From: Arenicola marina
Lineage: Eukaryota; Annelida; Polychaeta; Arenicolidae
Direction of reading: 5' to 3'
NCBI GenBank assembly: GCA_964019135.1
Contig: OZ025249.1
Span: forward strand, 19,369,088-19,433,087
Length of the DNA stretch: 64,000 nucleotides
Under the pieces are notes generated by a model. That model had not been told where the DNA came from, ran no database searches, and was given only the letters and a program-made list of their open reading frames with translations. A program made the position numbers and the translations under genes. Below, piece after piece: positions 10,069-23,402 of this stretch (the stretch's first letter is position 1; each line of letters opens with the position of its first letter).

Positions 10069-13000
10069 AATAGTATCCTGTATCTCTCCCCAGGACACAC
10101 GGTACTGGTCCCCACCCCATGGTATCCTGTACCTCTCCCCAGGACACTCGTTACTGGTCCCCACCCCACGGTATCCTGTATCTCTCCCCAGGACACACGG
10201 TACTGGTCCCCACCCCATGGTATCCTGTATCTCTCCCCAGGACACACGGTACTGGTCCCCACCCCATGGTATCCTGTATCTCTCCCCAGGACACTCGTTA
10301 CTGGTCCCCACCCCATGGTATTCTGTATCTCTCCCTAGGACACACGGTACTGGTCCCCACCCCATGGTATCCTGTATCTCTCCCCAGCATACACGGTGCT
10401 GATCCCCACCCCATGGTATCCTGTATCTCTCCCCAGGACACACGGTACTGGTCCCCACCCCATGGTATCCTGTATCTCTCCCCAGGACACTCGGTACTGG
10501 TCCCCACCCCATGGTATCCTGTATCTCTCCCCAGGACACTCGTTACTGGTCCCCACCCCATGGTATCCTGTATCTCTCCCCAGAACACACGGTACTGGTC
10601 CCCACCCCATGGTATCCTGTATCTCTCCCCAGGACACTCGTTACTGGTCCTCACCCCATGGTATCCTGTATCTCTCCCCAGGACACACGGTACTGGTCCC
10701 CACCCCATGGTATCCTGTATCTCTCCCCAGGACACTCGTTACTGGTCCCCACCCCATGGTATCCTGTATCTCTCCCCAGGACACTCGTTACTGGTCCCCA
10801 CTCCATGGTATCCTGTATCTCTCCCCAGGACACTCGTTACTGGTCCCCACCCCATGGTATCCTGTATCTCTCCCCAGGACACACGGTACTGGTCCCCAAC
10901 CCATGGTATCCTGTATCTCTCCCTAGGACACACGGTACTGGTCCCCACCCCATGGTATCCTGTATCTCTCCCCAGGACACACGGTACTGGTCCCCACCCC
11001 ACGGTATCCTGTATCTCTCCCCAGGACACTCGTTACTGGTCCCCACCCCACGGTATCCTGTATCTCTCCCCAGGACACTCGTTACTGGTCCCCACCCCAT
11101 GGTATCCTGTATCTCTCCCTAGGACACACGGTACTGGTCCCCACCCCATGGTATCCTGTATCTCTCCCCAGGACACACGGTACTGGTCCCCACCCCATGG
11201 TATCCTGTATCTCTCCCCAGGACACACGGTACTGGTCCCCACCCCACGGTATCCTGTATCTCTCCCCAGGACACTCGTTACTGGTCCCCACCCCATGGTA
11301 TCCTGTATCTCTCCCTAGGACACACGGTACTGGTCCCCACCCCATGGTATCCTGTATCTCTCCCCAGAACACACGGTACTGGTCCCCACCCCATGGTATC
11401 CTGTATCTCTCCCCAGAACACACGGTACTGGTCCCCACCCCATGGTATCCTGTATCTCTCCCCAGAACACACGGTACTGGTCCCCACCCCATGGTATCCT
11501 GTATCTCTCCCTAGGACACACGGTACTGGTCCCCACCCCATGGTATCCTGTATCTCTCCCCAGAACACACGGTACTGGTCCCCACCCCATGGTATTCCTG
11601 TATCTCTCCCCAGAACACACGGTACTGGTCCCCACCCCATGGTATCCTGTATCTCTCCCCAGAACACACGGTACTGGTCCCCACCCCATGGTATCCTGTA
11701 TCTCTCCCTAGGACACACGGTACTGGTCCCCACCCCATGGTATCCTGTATCTCTCCCCAGAACACACGGTACTGGTCCCCACCCCATGGTATCCTGTATC
11801 TCTCCCCAGAACACACGGTACTGGTCCCCACCCCATGGTATCCTGTATCTCTCCCCAGAACACACGGTACTGGTCCCCACCCCATGGTATCCTGTATCTC
11901 TCCCCAGGACACACGGTGCTGGTCCCCACCCCATGGTATCCTGTATCTCTCCCTAGGACACACGGTACTGGTCCCCACCCCATGGTATCCTGTATCTCTC
12001 CCCAGGACACACGGTACTGGTCCCCACCCCATGGTATCCTGTATCTCTCCCCAGGACACACGGTACTGGTCCCCACCCCATGGTATCCTGTATCTCTCCC
12101 CAGGACACACGGTACTGGTCCCCACCCCATGGTATCCTGTATCTCTCCCTAGGACACACGGTACTGGTCCCCACCCCATGGTATCCTGTATCTCTCCCCA
12201 GGACACACGGTGCTGGTCCCCACCCCATGGTATCCTGTATCTCTCCCTAGGACACACGGTACTGGTCCCCACCCCATGGTATCCTGTATCTCTCCCCAGG
12301 ACACACGGTACTGGTCCCCACCCCATGGTATCCTGTATCTCTCCCCAGGACACACGGTACTGGTCCCCACCCCATGGTATCCTGTATCTCTCCCCAGGAC
12401 ACACGGTACTGGTCCCCACCCCATGGTATCCTGTATCTCTCTCCAGGACACTCGTTACTGGTCCCCACCCCATGGTATCCTGTATCTCTCCCCAGGACAC
12501 ACGGTACTGGTCCCCACCCCATGGTATCCTGTATCTCTCCCCAGCATACACGGTGCTGGTCCCCACCCCATGGTATCCTGTATCTCTCCCCAGGACACAC
12601 GGTACTGGTCCCCACCCCATGGTATCCTGTATCTCTCCCCAGGACACTCGTTACTGGTCCCCAACCCATGGTATCCTGTATCTCTCCCTAGGACACACGG
12701 TACTGGTCCCCACCCCATGGTATCCTGTATCTCTCCCCAGAACACACGGTACTGGTCCCCACCCCATGGTATCCTGTATCTCTCCCCAGGACACACGGTA
12801 CTGGTCCCCAACCCATGGTATCCTGTATCTCTCCCTAGGACACACGGTACTGGTCCCCACCCCATGGTATCCTGTATCTCTCCCCAGAACACACGGTACT
12901 GGTCCCCACCCCATGGTATCCTGTATCTCTCCCCAGAACACACGGTACTGGTCCCCACCCCATGGTATCCTGTATCTCTCCCCAGAACACACGGTACTGG

Positions 13001-16000
13001 TCCCCACCCCATGGTATCCTGTATCTCTCCCTAGGACACACGGTACTGGTCCCCACCCCATGGTATCCTGTATCTCTCCCCAGAACACACGGTACTGGTC
13101 CCCACCTCATGGTATCCTGTATCTCTCCCCAGGACACTCGTTACTGGTCCCCACCCCATGGTATCCTGTATCTCTCCCCAGGACACACGGTACTGGTCCC
13201 CACCCCATGGTATCCTGTATCTCTCCCCAGGACACTCGTTACTGGTCCCCACCCCATGGTATCCTGTATCTCTCCCCAGGACACTCGTTACTGGTCCCCA
13301 CCCCATGGTATCCGGTATCTCTCCCCAGAACACACGGTACTGGTCCCCACCCCATGGTATCCTGTATCTCTCCCCAGAACACACGGTACTGGTCCCCACC
13401 CCATGGTATCCTGTATCTCTCCCCAGAACACACGGTACTGGTCCCCACCCCATGGTATCCTGTATCTCTCCCTAGGACACACGGTACTGGTCCCCACCCC
13501 ATGGTATCCTGTATCTCTCCCCAGAACACACGGTACTGGTCCCCACCTCATGGTATCCTGTATCTCTCCCCAGGACACTCGTTACTGGTCCCCACCCCAT
13601 GGTATCCTGTATCTCTCCCCAGGACACTCGTTACCGGTCCCCACCCCATGGTATCCTGTATCTCTCCCCAGGACATTCGTTACTGGTCCCCACCCCATGG
13701 TATCCTGTATCTCTCCCCAGGACACTCGTTACTGGTCCCCACCCCAAGGTATCCGGTATCTCTCCCCAGGACACACGGTACTGGTCCCCACCCCATGGTA
13801 TCCTGTATCTCTCCCTAGGACACACGGTACTGGTCCCCACCCCATGGTATCCTGTATCTCTCCCCAGGACACTCGTTACTGGTCCCCACCCCATGGTATC
13901 CTGTATCTCTCCCCAGGACACTCGTTACTGGTCCCCACCCCATGGTATCCTGTATCTCTCCCCAGGACACACGGTACTGGTCCCCACCCCATGGTATCTT
14001 GTATCTCTCCCCAGGACACTCGTTACTGGTCCCCACCCCATGGTATCCTGTATCTCTCCCTAGGACACACGGTACTGGTCCCCACCCCATGGTATCCTGT
14101 ATCTCTCCCTAGGACACACGGTACTGGTCCCCACCCCATGGTATCCTGTATCTCTCCCCAGGACACTCGTTACTGGTCCCCACCCCATGGTATCCTGTAT
14201 CTCTCCCCAGGACACTCGTTACTGGTCCCCACCCCATGGTATCCTGTATCTCTCCCCAGGACACACGGTACTGGTCCCCACCCCATGGTATCCGGTATCT
14301 CTCCCCAGGACACACGGTACTGGTCCCCACCCCATGGTATCCTGTATCTCTCCCCAGGACACACGGTACTGGTCCCCACCCCATGGTATCCTGTATCTCT
14401 CCCCAGGACACACGGTACTGGTCCCCACCCCATGGTATCCTGTATCTCTCCCCAGGACACACGGTACTGGTCCCCACCCCATGGTATCCTGTATCTCTCC
14501 CCAGGACACACGGTACTGGTCCCCACCCCATGGTATCCTGTATCTCTCCCCAGGACACACGGTACTGGTCCCCACCCCATGGTATCCGGTATCTCTCCCC
14601 AGGACACACGGTACTGGTCCCCACCCCATGGTATCCTGTATCTCTCCCCAGGACACACGGTACTGGTCCCCACCCCATGGTATCCTGTATCTCTCCCCAG
14701 GACACACGGTACTGGTCCCCACCCCATGGTATCCTGTATCTCTCCCCAGGACACACGGTACTGGTCCCCACCCCATGGTATCCTGTATCTCTCCCCAGGA
14801 CACACGGTACTGGTCCCCACCCCATGGTATCCTGTATCTTTCCCCAGGACACTCGTTACTGGTCCCCACCCCATGGTATCCTGTATCTCTCCCCAGGACA
14901 CACGGTGCTGGTCCCCACCCCATGGTATCCTGTATCTCTCCCCAGGACACACGGTACTGGTCCCCACCCCATGGTATCCTGTATCTCTCCCCAGGACACA
15001 CGGTACTGGTCCCCACCCCATGGTATCCTGTATCTCTCCCCAGGACACTCGTTACTGGTCCCCACCCCATGGTATCCTGTATCTCTCCCCAGGACACTCG
15101 TTACTGGTCCCCACCCCATGGTATCCTGTATCACTCCCCAGGACACACGGTACTGGTCCCCACCCCATGGTATCCTGTATCTCTCCCCAGGACACACGTT
15201 ACTGGTCCCCACCCCATGGTATCCTGTATCTCTCCCCAGGACACTCGTTACTGGTCCCCACCCCATGGTATCCTGTATCTCTCCCTAGGACACACGGTAC
15301 TGGTCCCCACCCCATGGTATCCTGTATCTCTCCCCAGGACACTCGTTACTGGTCCCCACCCCATGGTATTCTGTATCTCTCCCTAGGACACACGGTACTG
15401 GTCCCCACCCCATGGTATCCTGTATCTCTCCCCAGGACACTTGGTACTGGTCCCCACCCCATGGTATCCTGTATCTCTCCCCAGGACACTCGTTACTGGT
15501 CCCCACCCCATGGTATCCTGTATCTCTCCCCAGGACACACGGTACTGGTCCCCACCCCATGGTATCCTGTATCTCTCCCCAGGACACACGGTACTGGTCC
15601 CCACCCCATGGTATCCTGTATCTCTCCCCAGGACACACGGTACTGGTCCCCACCCCATGGTATCCTGTATCTCTCCCCAGGACACTCGTTACTGGTCCCC
15701 ACCCCATGGTATCCTGTATCTCTCCCCAGGACACACGGTACTGGTCCCCACCCCATGGTATCCTGTATCTCTCCCCAGGACACACGGTACTGGTCCCCAC
15801 CCCATGGTATCCTGTATCTCTCCCCAGGACACTCGTTACTGGTCCCCACCCCATGGTATCCTGTATCTCTCCCCAGGACACACGGTACTGGTCCCCACCC
15901 CATGGTATCCTGTATCTCTCCCCAGGACACTCGGTACTGGTCCCCACCCCATGGTATCCTGTATCTCTCCCCAGGACACTCGTTACTGGTCCCCACCCCA

Positions 16001-19000
16001 TGGTATCCTGTATCTCTCCCCAGCATACACGGTGCTGATCCCCACCCCATGGTATCCTGTATCTCTCCCCAGGACACACGGTACTGGTCCCCACCCCACG
16101 GTATCCTGTATCTCTCCCCAGGACACTCGTTACTGGTCCCCACCCCATGGTATCCTGTATCTCTCCCCAGGACACTCGTTACTGGTCCCCACCCCATGGT
16201 ATCCTGTATCTCTCCCCAGGACACTCGGTACTGGTCCCCACCCCATGGTATCCTGTATCTCTCCCCAGGACACACGGTACTGGTCCCCAACCCATGGTAT
16301 TCTGTATCTCTCCCCAGGACACTCGTTACTGGTCCCCACCCCATGGTATCCTGTATCTCTCCCCATGACACTCGTTACTGGTCCCCACCCCATGGTATCC
16401 TGTATCTCTCCCCAGGACACTCGTTACTGGTCCCCACCCCATGGTATCCTGTATCTCTCCCCAGGACACTCGTTACTGGTCCCCACCCCATGGTATTCTG
16501 TATCTCTCCCCAGGACACTCGTTACTGGTCCCCACCCCATGGTATTCTGTATCTCTCCCCAGGACACTCGTTACTGGTCCCCACCCCATGGTATCCTGTA
16601 TCTCTCCCCAGGACACACGGTACTGGTCCCCACCCCATGGTATCCTGTATCTCTCCCCAGGACACACGGTACTGGTCCCCACCCCATGGTATCCTGTATC
16701 TCTCCCCAGGACACTCGTTACTGGTCCCCACTCCATGGTATCCTGTATCTCTCCCCAGGACACACGGTACTGGTCCCCACCCCATGGTATCCTGTATCTC
16801 TCCCCAGGACACTTGGTACTGATCCCCACCCCACGGTATCCTGTATCTCTCCCCAGGACACACGTTACTGGTCCCCACCCCATGGTATCCTGTATCTCTC
16901 CCCAGGACACACGGTACTGGTCCCCACCCCATGGTATCCTGTATCTCTCCCCAGGACACTCGTTACTGGTCCCCACTCCATGGTATCCTGTATCTCTCCC
17001 CAGGATACACGGTACTGGTCCCCACCCCACGGTATCCTGTATCTCTCCCCAGGACACTCGGTACTGGTCCCCACCCCATGGTATCCTGTATCTCTCCCCA
17101 GGACACACGGTACTGGTCCCCACCCCATGGTATCCTGTATCTCTCCCCAGGACACTCGTTACTGGTCCCCACCCCATGGTATCCTGTATTTCTCCCCAGG
17201 ACACTCGTTACTGGTCCCCACCCCATGGTATCCTGTATCTCTCCCCAGGACACACGGTACTGGTCCCCACCCCATGGTATCCTGTATCTCTCCCCAGGAC
17301 ACACGGTACTGGTCCCCACCCCATGGTATCCTGTATCTCTCCCCAGGACACACGGTACTGGTCCCCACCCCATGGTATCCTGTATCTCTCCCCAGGACAC
17401 TCGTTACTGGTCCCCACCCCATGGTATCCTGTATCTCTCCCCAGGACACACGGTACTGGTCCCCACCCCATGGTATCCTGTATCTCTCCCCAGGACACTC
17501 GTTACTGGTCCCCACCCCATGGTATCCTGTATCTCTCCCCAGGACACTCGTTACTGGTCCCCACCCCATGGTATCCTGTATCTCTCCCCAGGACACACGG
17601 TACTGGTCCCCACCCCATGGTATCCTGTATTTCTCCCCAGGACACTCGTTACTGGTCCCCACCCCATGGTATCCTGTATCTCTCCCCAGGACACACGGTA
17701 CTGGTCCCCACCCCATGGTATCCTGTATTTCTCCCCAGGACACTCGTTACTGGTCCCCACCCCATGGTATCCTGTATCTCTCCCCAGGACACTCGTTACT
17801 GGTCCCCACCCCATGGTATCCTGTATCTCTCCCCAGGACACACGGTACTGGTCCCCACCCCATGGTATCCTGTATTTCTCCCCAGGACACTCGTTACTGG
17901 TCCCCACCCCATGGTATCCTGTATCTCTCCCCAGGACACACGGTACTGGTCCCCACCCCATGGTATCCTGTATCTCTCCCCAGGACACACGGTACTGGTC
18001 CCCACCCCATGGTATCCTGTATCTCTCCCCAGGACACACGGTACTGGTCCCCACCCCATGGTATCCTGTATCACTCCCCAGGACACTCGTTACTGGTCCC
18101 CACCCCATGGTATCCTGTATCTCTCCCCAGGACACTCGTTACTGGTCCCCACCCCATGGTATCCTGTATCTCTCCCCAGGACACTCGTTACTGGTCCCCA
18201 CCCCATGGTATCCTGTATCTCTCCCCATGACACTCGGTACTGGTCCCCACCCCATGGTATCCTGTATCTCTCCCCAGGACACACGGTACTGGTCCCCACC
18301 CCATGGTATCCTGTATCTCTCCCCATGACACTCGGTACTGGTCCCCACCCCATGGTATCCTGTATCTCTCCCCAGGACACACGGTACTGGTCCCCACCCC
18401 ATGGTATCCTGTATCTCTCCCCAGGACACTCGTTACTGGTCCCCACCCCATGGTATCCTGTATCTCTCCCCAGGACACTCGTTACTGGTCCCCACCCCAC
18501 GGTATCCTGTATCTCTCCCCAGGACACTCGTTACTGGTCCCCACCCCATGGTATCCTGTATCTCTCCCCAGGACACTCGTTACTGGTCCCCACCCCATGG
18601 TATCCTGTATCTCTCCCCAGGACACACGGTACTGGTCCCCACCCCATGGTATCCTGTATCTCTCCCCAGGACACACGGTACTGGTCCCCACCCCATGGTA
18701 TCCTGTATCTCTCCCCAGGACACACGGTACTGGTCCCCACCCCATGGTATCCTGTATCTCTCCCCAGGACACTCGTTACTGGTCCCCACCCCATGGTATC
18801 CTGTACCTCTCCCCAGGACACTCGTTACTGGTCCCCACCCCACGGTATCCTGTATCTCTCCCCAGGACACTCGTTACTGGTCCCCACCCCATGGTATCCT
18901 GTACCTCTCCCCAGGACACTCGTTACTGGTCCCCACCCCACGGTATCCTGTATCTCTCCCCAGGACACACGGTACTGGTCCCCACCCCATGGTATCCTGT

Positions 19001-21172
19001 ATCTCTCCCCAGGACACTCGTTACTGGTCCCCACCCCATGGTATCCTGTATCTCTCCCCAGGACACTCGTTACTGGTCCCCACCCCATGGTATCCTGTAT
19101 CTCTCCCCAGGACACACGGTACTGGTCCCCACCCCATGGTATCCTGTATCTCTCCCCAGGACACACGGTACTGGTCCCCACCCCATGGTATCCTGTATCT
19201 CTCCCCAGGACACTCGTTACTGGTCCCCACCCCATGGTATCCTGTACCTCTCCCCAGGACACTCGTTACTGGTCCCCACCCCACGGTATCCTGTATCTCT
19301 CCCCAGGACACTCGTTACTGGTCCCCACCCCATGGTATCCTGTACCTCTCCCCAGGACACTCGTTACTGGTCCCCACCCCACGGTATCCTGTATCTCTCC
19401 CCAGGACACACGGTACTGGTCCCCACCCCATGGTATCCTGTATCTCTCCCCAGGACACTCGTTACTGGTCCCCACCCCATGGTATCCTGTATCTCTCCCC
19501 AGGACACTCGTTACTGGTCCCCACCCCATGGTATCCTGTATCTCTCCCCATGACACTCGTTACTGGTCCCCACCCAATGGTATCCTGTATCTCTCCCCAG
19601 GACACTCGTTACTGGTCCCCACCCCATGGTATCCTGTATCTCTCCCCAGGACACTCGGTACTGGTCCCCACCCCATGGTATCCTGTACCTCTCCCCAGGA
19701 CACTCGTTACTGGTCCCCACCTCATGGTATCCTGTATCTCTCCCCAGGACACACGGTACTGGTCCCCACCCCATGGTATCCTGTATCTCTCCCCAGGACA
19801 CTCGTTACTGGTCCCCACCCCATGGTATCCTGTATCTCTCCCCAGGACACACGGTACTGGTCCCCACCCCATGGTATCCTGTATCTCTCCCCAGGACACA
19901 CGTTACTGGTCCCCACCCCATGGTATCCTGTATCTCTCCCCAGGACACTCGTTACTGGTCCCCACCCCATGGTATTCTGTATCTCTCCCCAGGACACTCG
20001 GTACTGGTCCCCACCCCATGGTATCCTGTATCTCTCCCCAGGACACTCGGTACTGGTCCCCACCCCATGGTATTCTGTATCTCTCCCTAGGACACACGGT
20101 ACTGGTCCCCACCCCATGGTATCCTGTATCTCTTCCCAGGACACTCGTTACTGGTCCCCACCCCATGGTATCCTGTATCTCTCCCCAGGACACACGGTAC
20201 TGGTCCCCACCCCATGGTATCCTGTATCTCTCCCCAGGACACACGGTACTGGTCCCCACCCCATGGTATCCTGTATCTCTCCCCAGGACACTCGTTACTG
20301 GTCCCCACCCCATGGTATTCTGTATCTCTCCCCAGGACACTCGTTACTGGTCCCCACCCCATGGTATCCTGTATCTCTCCCTAGGACACACGGTACTGGT
20401 CCCCACCCCATGGTATTCTGTATCTCTCCCCAGGACACTCGTTACTGGTCCCCACCCCATGGTATCCTGTATCTCTCCCCAGGACACACGGTACTGGTCC
20501 CCACCCCATGGTATCCTGTATCTCTCCCCAGGACACTCGTTACTGGTCCCCACCCCACGGTATCCTGTATCTCTCCCCAGGACACACGGTACTGGTCCCC
20601 ACCCCATGGTATCCTGTATCTCTCCCCAGGACACTCGTTACTGGTCCCCACCCCATGGTATTCTGTATCTCTCCCCAGGACACTCGTTACTGGTCCCCAC
20701 CCCATGGTATCCTGTATCTCTCCCCAGGACACACGGTACTGGTCCCCACCCCATGGTATCCTGTATCTCTCCCCAGGACACTCGTTACTGGTCCCCACCC
20801 CACGGTATCCTGTATCTCTCCCCAGGACACACGGTACTGGTCCCCACCCCATGGTATCCTGTATCTCTCCCCAGGACACTCGTTACTGGTCCCCACCCCA
20901 TGGTATCCTGTATCTCTCCCCAGGATACACGGTACTGGTCCCCACCCCATGGTATCCTGTATCTCTCCCCAGGATACACGGTACTGGTCCCCACCCCATG
21001 GTATCCTGTATCTCTCCCCAGGACACTCGTTACTGGTCCCCACCCCATGGTATCCTGTATCTCTCCCCAGGACACTTGGTACTGGTCCCCACCCCATGGT
21101 ATCCTGTATCTCTCCCCAGGACACACGGTACTGGTCCCCACCCCATGGTATCCTGTATCTCTTCCCAGTACA
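10069..21172. repeat. 49-bp satellite-like array, about 226 copies (11.1 kb)
   Basis: The unit reads ggtatcctgtatctctcccc, aggacacacggtactggtcc, ccaccccat on the plus strand. Two major variants alternate at one site (cacacggtactgg and cactcgttactgg). Minor variants cluster by region: ccctagg mainly 10.3-15.4 kb, cccagaacac mainly 11.3-13.5 kb, cccatgacac at 16.4-19.6 kb, tgtatttctcc at 17.2-17.9 kb and tgtacctctcc mainly 18.8-19.7 kb. A single 50-bp unit occurs near 11590. A nine-unit block is repeated at a 441-bp offset (18.80 versus 19.24 kb). The common unit has no stop codon in any phase of either strand, so huge open frames (up to 1600 codons) arise; they end only at the ccctagg or catgaca variants or at the array edge. 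The array sits inside one NOL4 intron. Confidence 0.97.
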
Positions 21173-21508
21173 CACACCTTCGCCCCAGGGCTTCGTTTAG
21201 CCCTCACGCCCCCCCCCCCCCCCTGCCCCCGCACATTCCGTGATATATACCATAGAAGTTCCTGCGGTCCTGCATCTTTCGATCTCTTGCTACTTCATGG
21301 TATATCGATCGGGCCGGTTGCCGCAGCACCTCCACCCCCACCCCCTACGTCCGCTACCGCCGTCACCCGTGCGTCCGATATACCTGCAGTCCCACCCCCC
21401 AGGAGCCTGATAACCTGGCCAGGTACATCGAGACAAATAACCAGTCGGGGAGCTGAGGCCGGGGTCCGGTCCTCTCCCCTCTGCACCGGCACATACCCTC
21501 GGCCTGAC
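21173..21508. other. NOL4 intron between arrays
   Basis: C-rich unique sequence. Nothing gene-like was recognised. Confidence 0.4.
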
Positions 21509-21668
21509 CCTCAACGTCAGTGGGGTCCCTCTGCCTGACCCTCACAGGCAGTGGGGTCCCTTGGCCTGACCCTCACATTCAGTGGGGTCCCTCTGCCTGA
21601 CCCTCACATTCAGTGGGGTCCCTCTGCCTGACCCTCACAGGCAGTGGGGTCACTCTGCCTGACCCTCA
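21509..21668. repeat. 31-bp minisatellite, about 5 copies
   Basis: The unit consists of cagtggggtccctctgcctg then accctcacatt, with an acagg/acatt variant at its end. Confidence 0.85.
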
Positions 21669-22857
21669 CAGGGTCAAGCATTGCCCTGCACACCCCCTCC
21701 CACCCCACATCACTCGGCCGGCCTTCAGTTCGTGCCCCCCCACTCATCCTCTCACTACTCGGCCGGCCTCCGGTCAGTGCCCCCCCCCCCCCTCATCCCG
21801 TCCCCCTCCCTGCGCGCCCCAGCCCCGGCGTGAGGTTCCGTTTCCCCCAATTACCTCTCCACCATATTGGGTGTGGTCAAGATTTTCGTCTTGAGCGTAT
21901 CGCCGGCAAGGGACGCCGCCCATGTCCCCCTGGTACCGGCTTCCCAGCTCGCCTCTCCTCTCGGAACCCCCCCCCCCTCCCCCACACACCCACACGCCAG
22001 GTGATTATGTCCCCCACCTGACCCGCTTCCGTCCCTTTCAACGCCCCCCTCCCTCCGTGCCCCTCCGCCCGTACTCACCCCCCCCCCCCTACCAACCCAT
22101 CCCTGCCTCCATTTGCCTCGAGGCGCCCGGCCTCAGTCTGTCCCGCAATCCAATCGCGCTTTGTCCCTTGTCATCTCTGTTGCCCTCTAACCACCAGCCA
22201 CCCCCCCCCCTCCACCCTGCCCATCCTCCCTTACACCTCCCCACCCTGCCCATCCTCCCTTACACCTCCCCACCTCCACCCCCGCCTTCTCTGTCCCAAT
22301 CTTCTTCCCCTCATCTACTGCCAACCCCCATCATCCTCACCCCACCCCACCTCCTGTCCGCCCTATTCCTCCTTTAGGCTCGCATCAAGCACCATGTACG
22401 GCACCAGGGCTCCCACTCCACACGTCCACAGCTCATCGTCACTCCCCCCCCCCACCCCTCCTCCACCACCCTCCCCACAACCTACTTACCTCCCCTCCCG
22501 TACAGTCACATACGGTCTCGGGACACGTCCCATCCCTAGACCACGTGACCCTCTCACGTCTCTGCGGCGTGCAGGAGCTCTGGCCAGATCCACATTTGGT
22601 GTGACAGTGGTGGGGGGGGGGGGGAGGGGGTTGACGGGGTCGGGGGGTGAATGGACGCAAACGGGGGGGGGGGGGTTGGCGATCATTATGCCGGTACACT
22701 TGGGATGACTAGGAACCAATGCACAGTCGCCACAGAAGCTAGGCCCAGGACCGATCTGTAGCGTATGTTGAGCACCCGTTGTTATATTGGTGGTGATCGT
22801 TCGTCAGGTAACCGTTGTAATGTCACGCTCTTTGGGTCACGTACGACTCGTGCGTGA
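21669..22857. other. NOL4 intron, C-rich low complexity
   Basis: Polypyrimidine-rich sequence up to 22520, with proline-rich frames that I reject as genes, followed by a G-run segment at 22610-22675. No exon was recognised. Confidence 0.4.
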
Positions 22858-23255
22858 CACCCAATGTCACCTACCGCATTGTAGGTCACCCAATGTCAGG
22901 TACCATGCTGTAGGTCACCCAATGTCAGGTACCATGCTGTAGGTCACCCAATGTCAGGTACCATGTCAGGTGGGACATCACCTATGTGTCACCTATGGCT
23001 CTGTAGGTTATGTAGGTTACCCATTGACCTTCCCTCTCTGAAAGTCATCCATTAACCTTAACCGCTTTGAAGGTCACTCATTAACTTTTTCCCCTCTGAA
23101 GGTCACTCGTTGACCTTCCACTCGCTCTAAGGGTCATCCACCGACCCCAAGCCCTTGGCGGTCACCCATTGACCCCTACCCCTTGGCGGTCACCCATTGA
23201 CCCCTACTCCTTATAGGTCACTCGTTGACCCCGTATCCCTTGGAGGTCACCCGTG
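22858..23255. repeat. 29-31-bp minisatellite with AGGTCA-type units, abutting a NOL4 exon
   Basis: About three clean 29-bp copies (gtaggtcacccaatgtcagg plus taccatgct, 22885-22970) grade into degenerate ~31-bp copies (ggtcacccattgacccctac and so on) that run to within 10 bp of the NOL4 5' splice site at 23264. Units carry AGGTCA half-sites, some as inverted pairs (aggtcactcgttgacct near 23099). Confidence 0.75.
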
Positions 23256-23264
23256 GCCACCCAC

Positions 23265-23402
23265 CGCTCTATAGGTCCTCTTCTGTCCCGCATGCTTGCC
23301 GCCGCGCCCGTCCATATCGACGTGCACGTTGTAGATGATGTTGAAGAAGTCCTCCACCACTGCCACCCTCTTGTACCGCCGCTCCCCGTCCATGTTCGCC
23401 GT
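23265..23402 (-). CDS. NOL4: NOL4 (nucleolar protein 4) internal exon, upstream of the 2.6-kb exon
   Basis: This minus-strand exon of 138 nt (46 codons, phase 0) starts after the acceptor gtggctttgcag and ends at the donor GCG|GTGGGT. The peptide runs TANMDGERRYKRVAVVEDFF, then NIIYNVHVDMDGRGGKHAGQ and KRTYRA. It aligns with the human NOL4 segment RRVAVVEDFFDIIYSMHVET and KHAGQKRTYKA. The upstream exon that should encode the N-terminal part was not found to the right. Either it lies beyond the arrays or window, or it is hidden at the assembly gap. The intron to the next exon spans 2895-23264. Confidence 0.92.

Noticed and set aside
10119-21538. Very long open frames (up to 1600 codons) in both strands
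   Set aside because: They are periodic read-through of the stop-free 49-bp unit. All three phases encode the same cyclic 49-residue repeat, and no start, splice or homology evidence exists.
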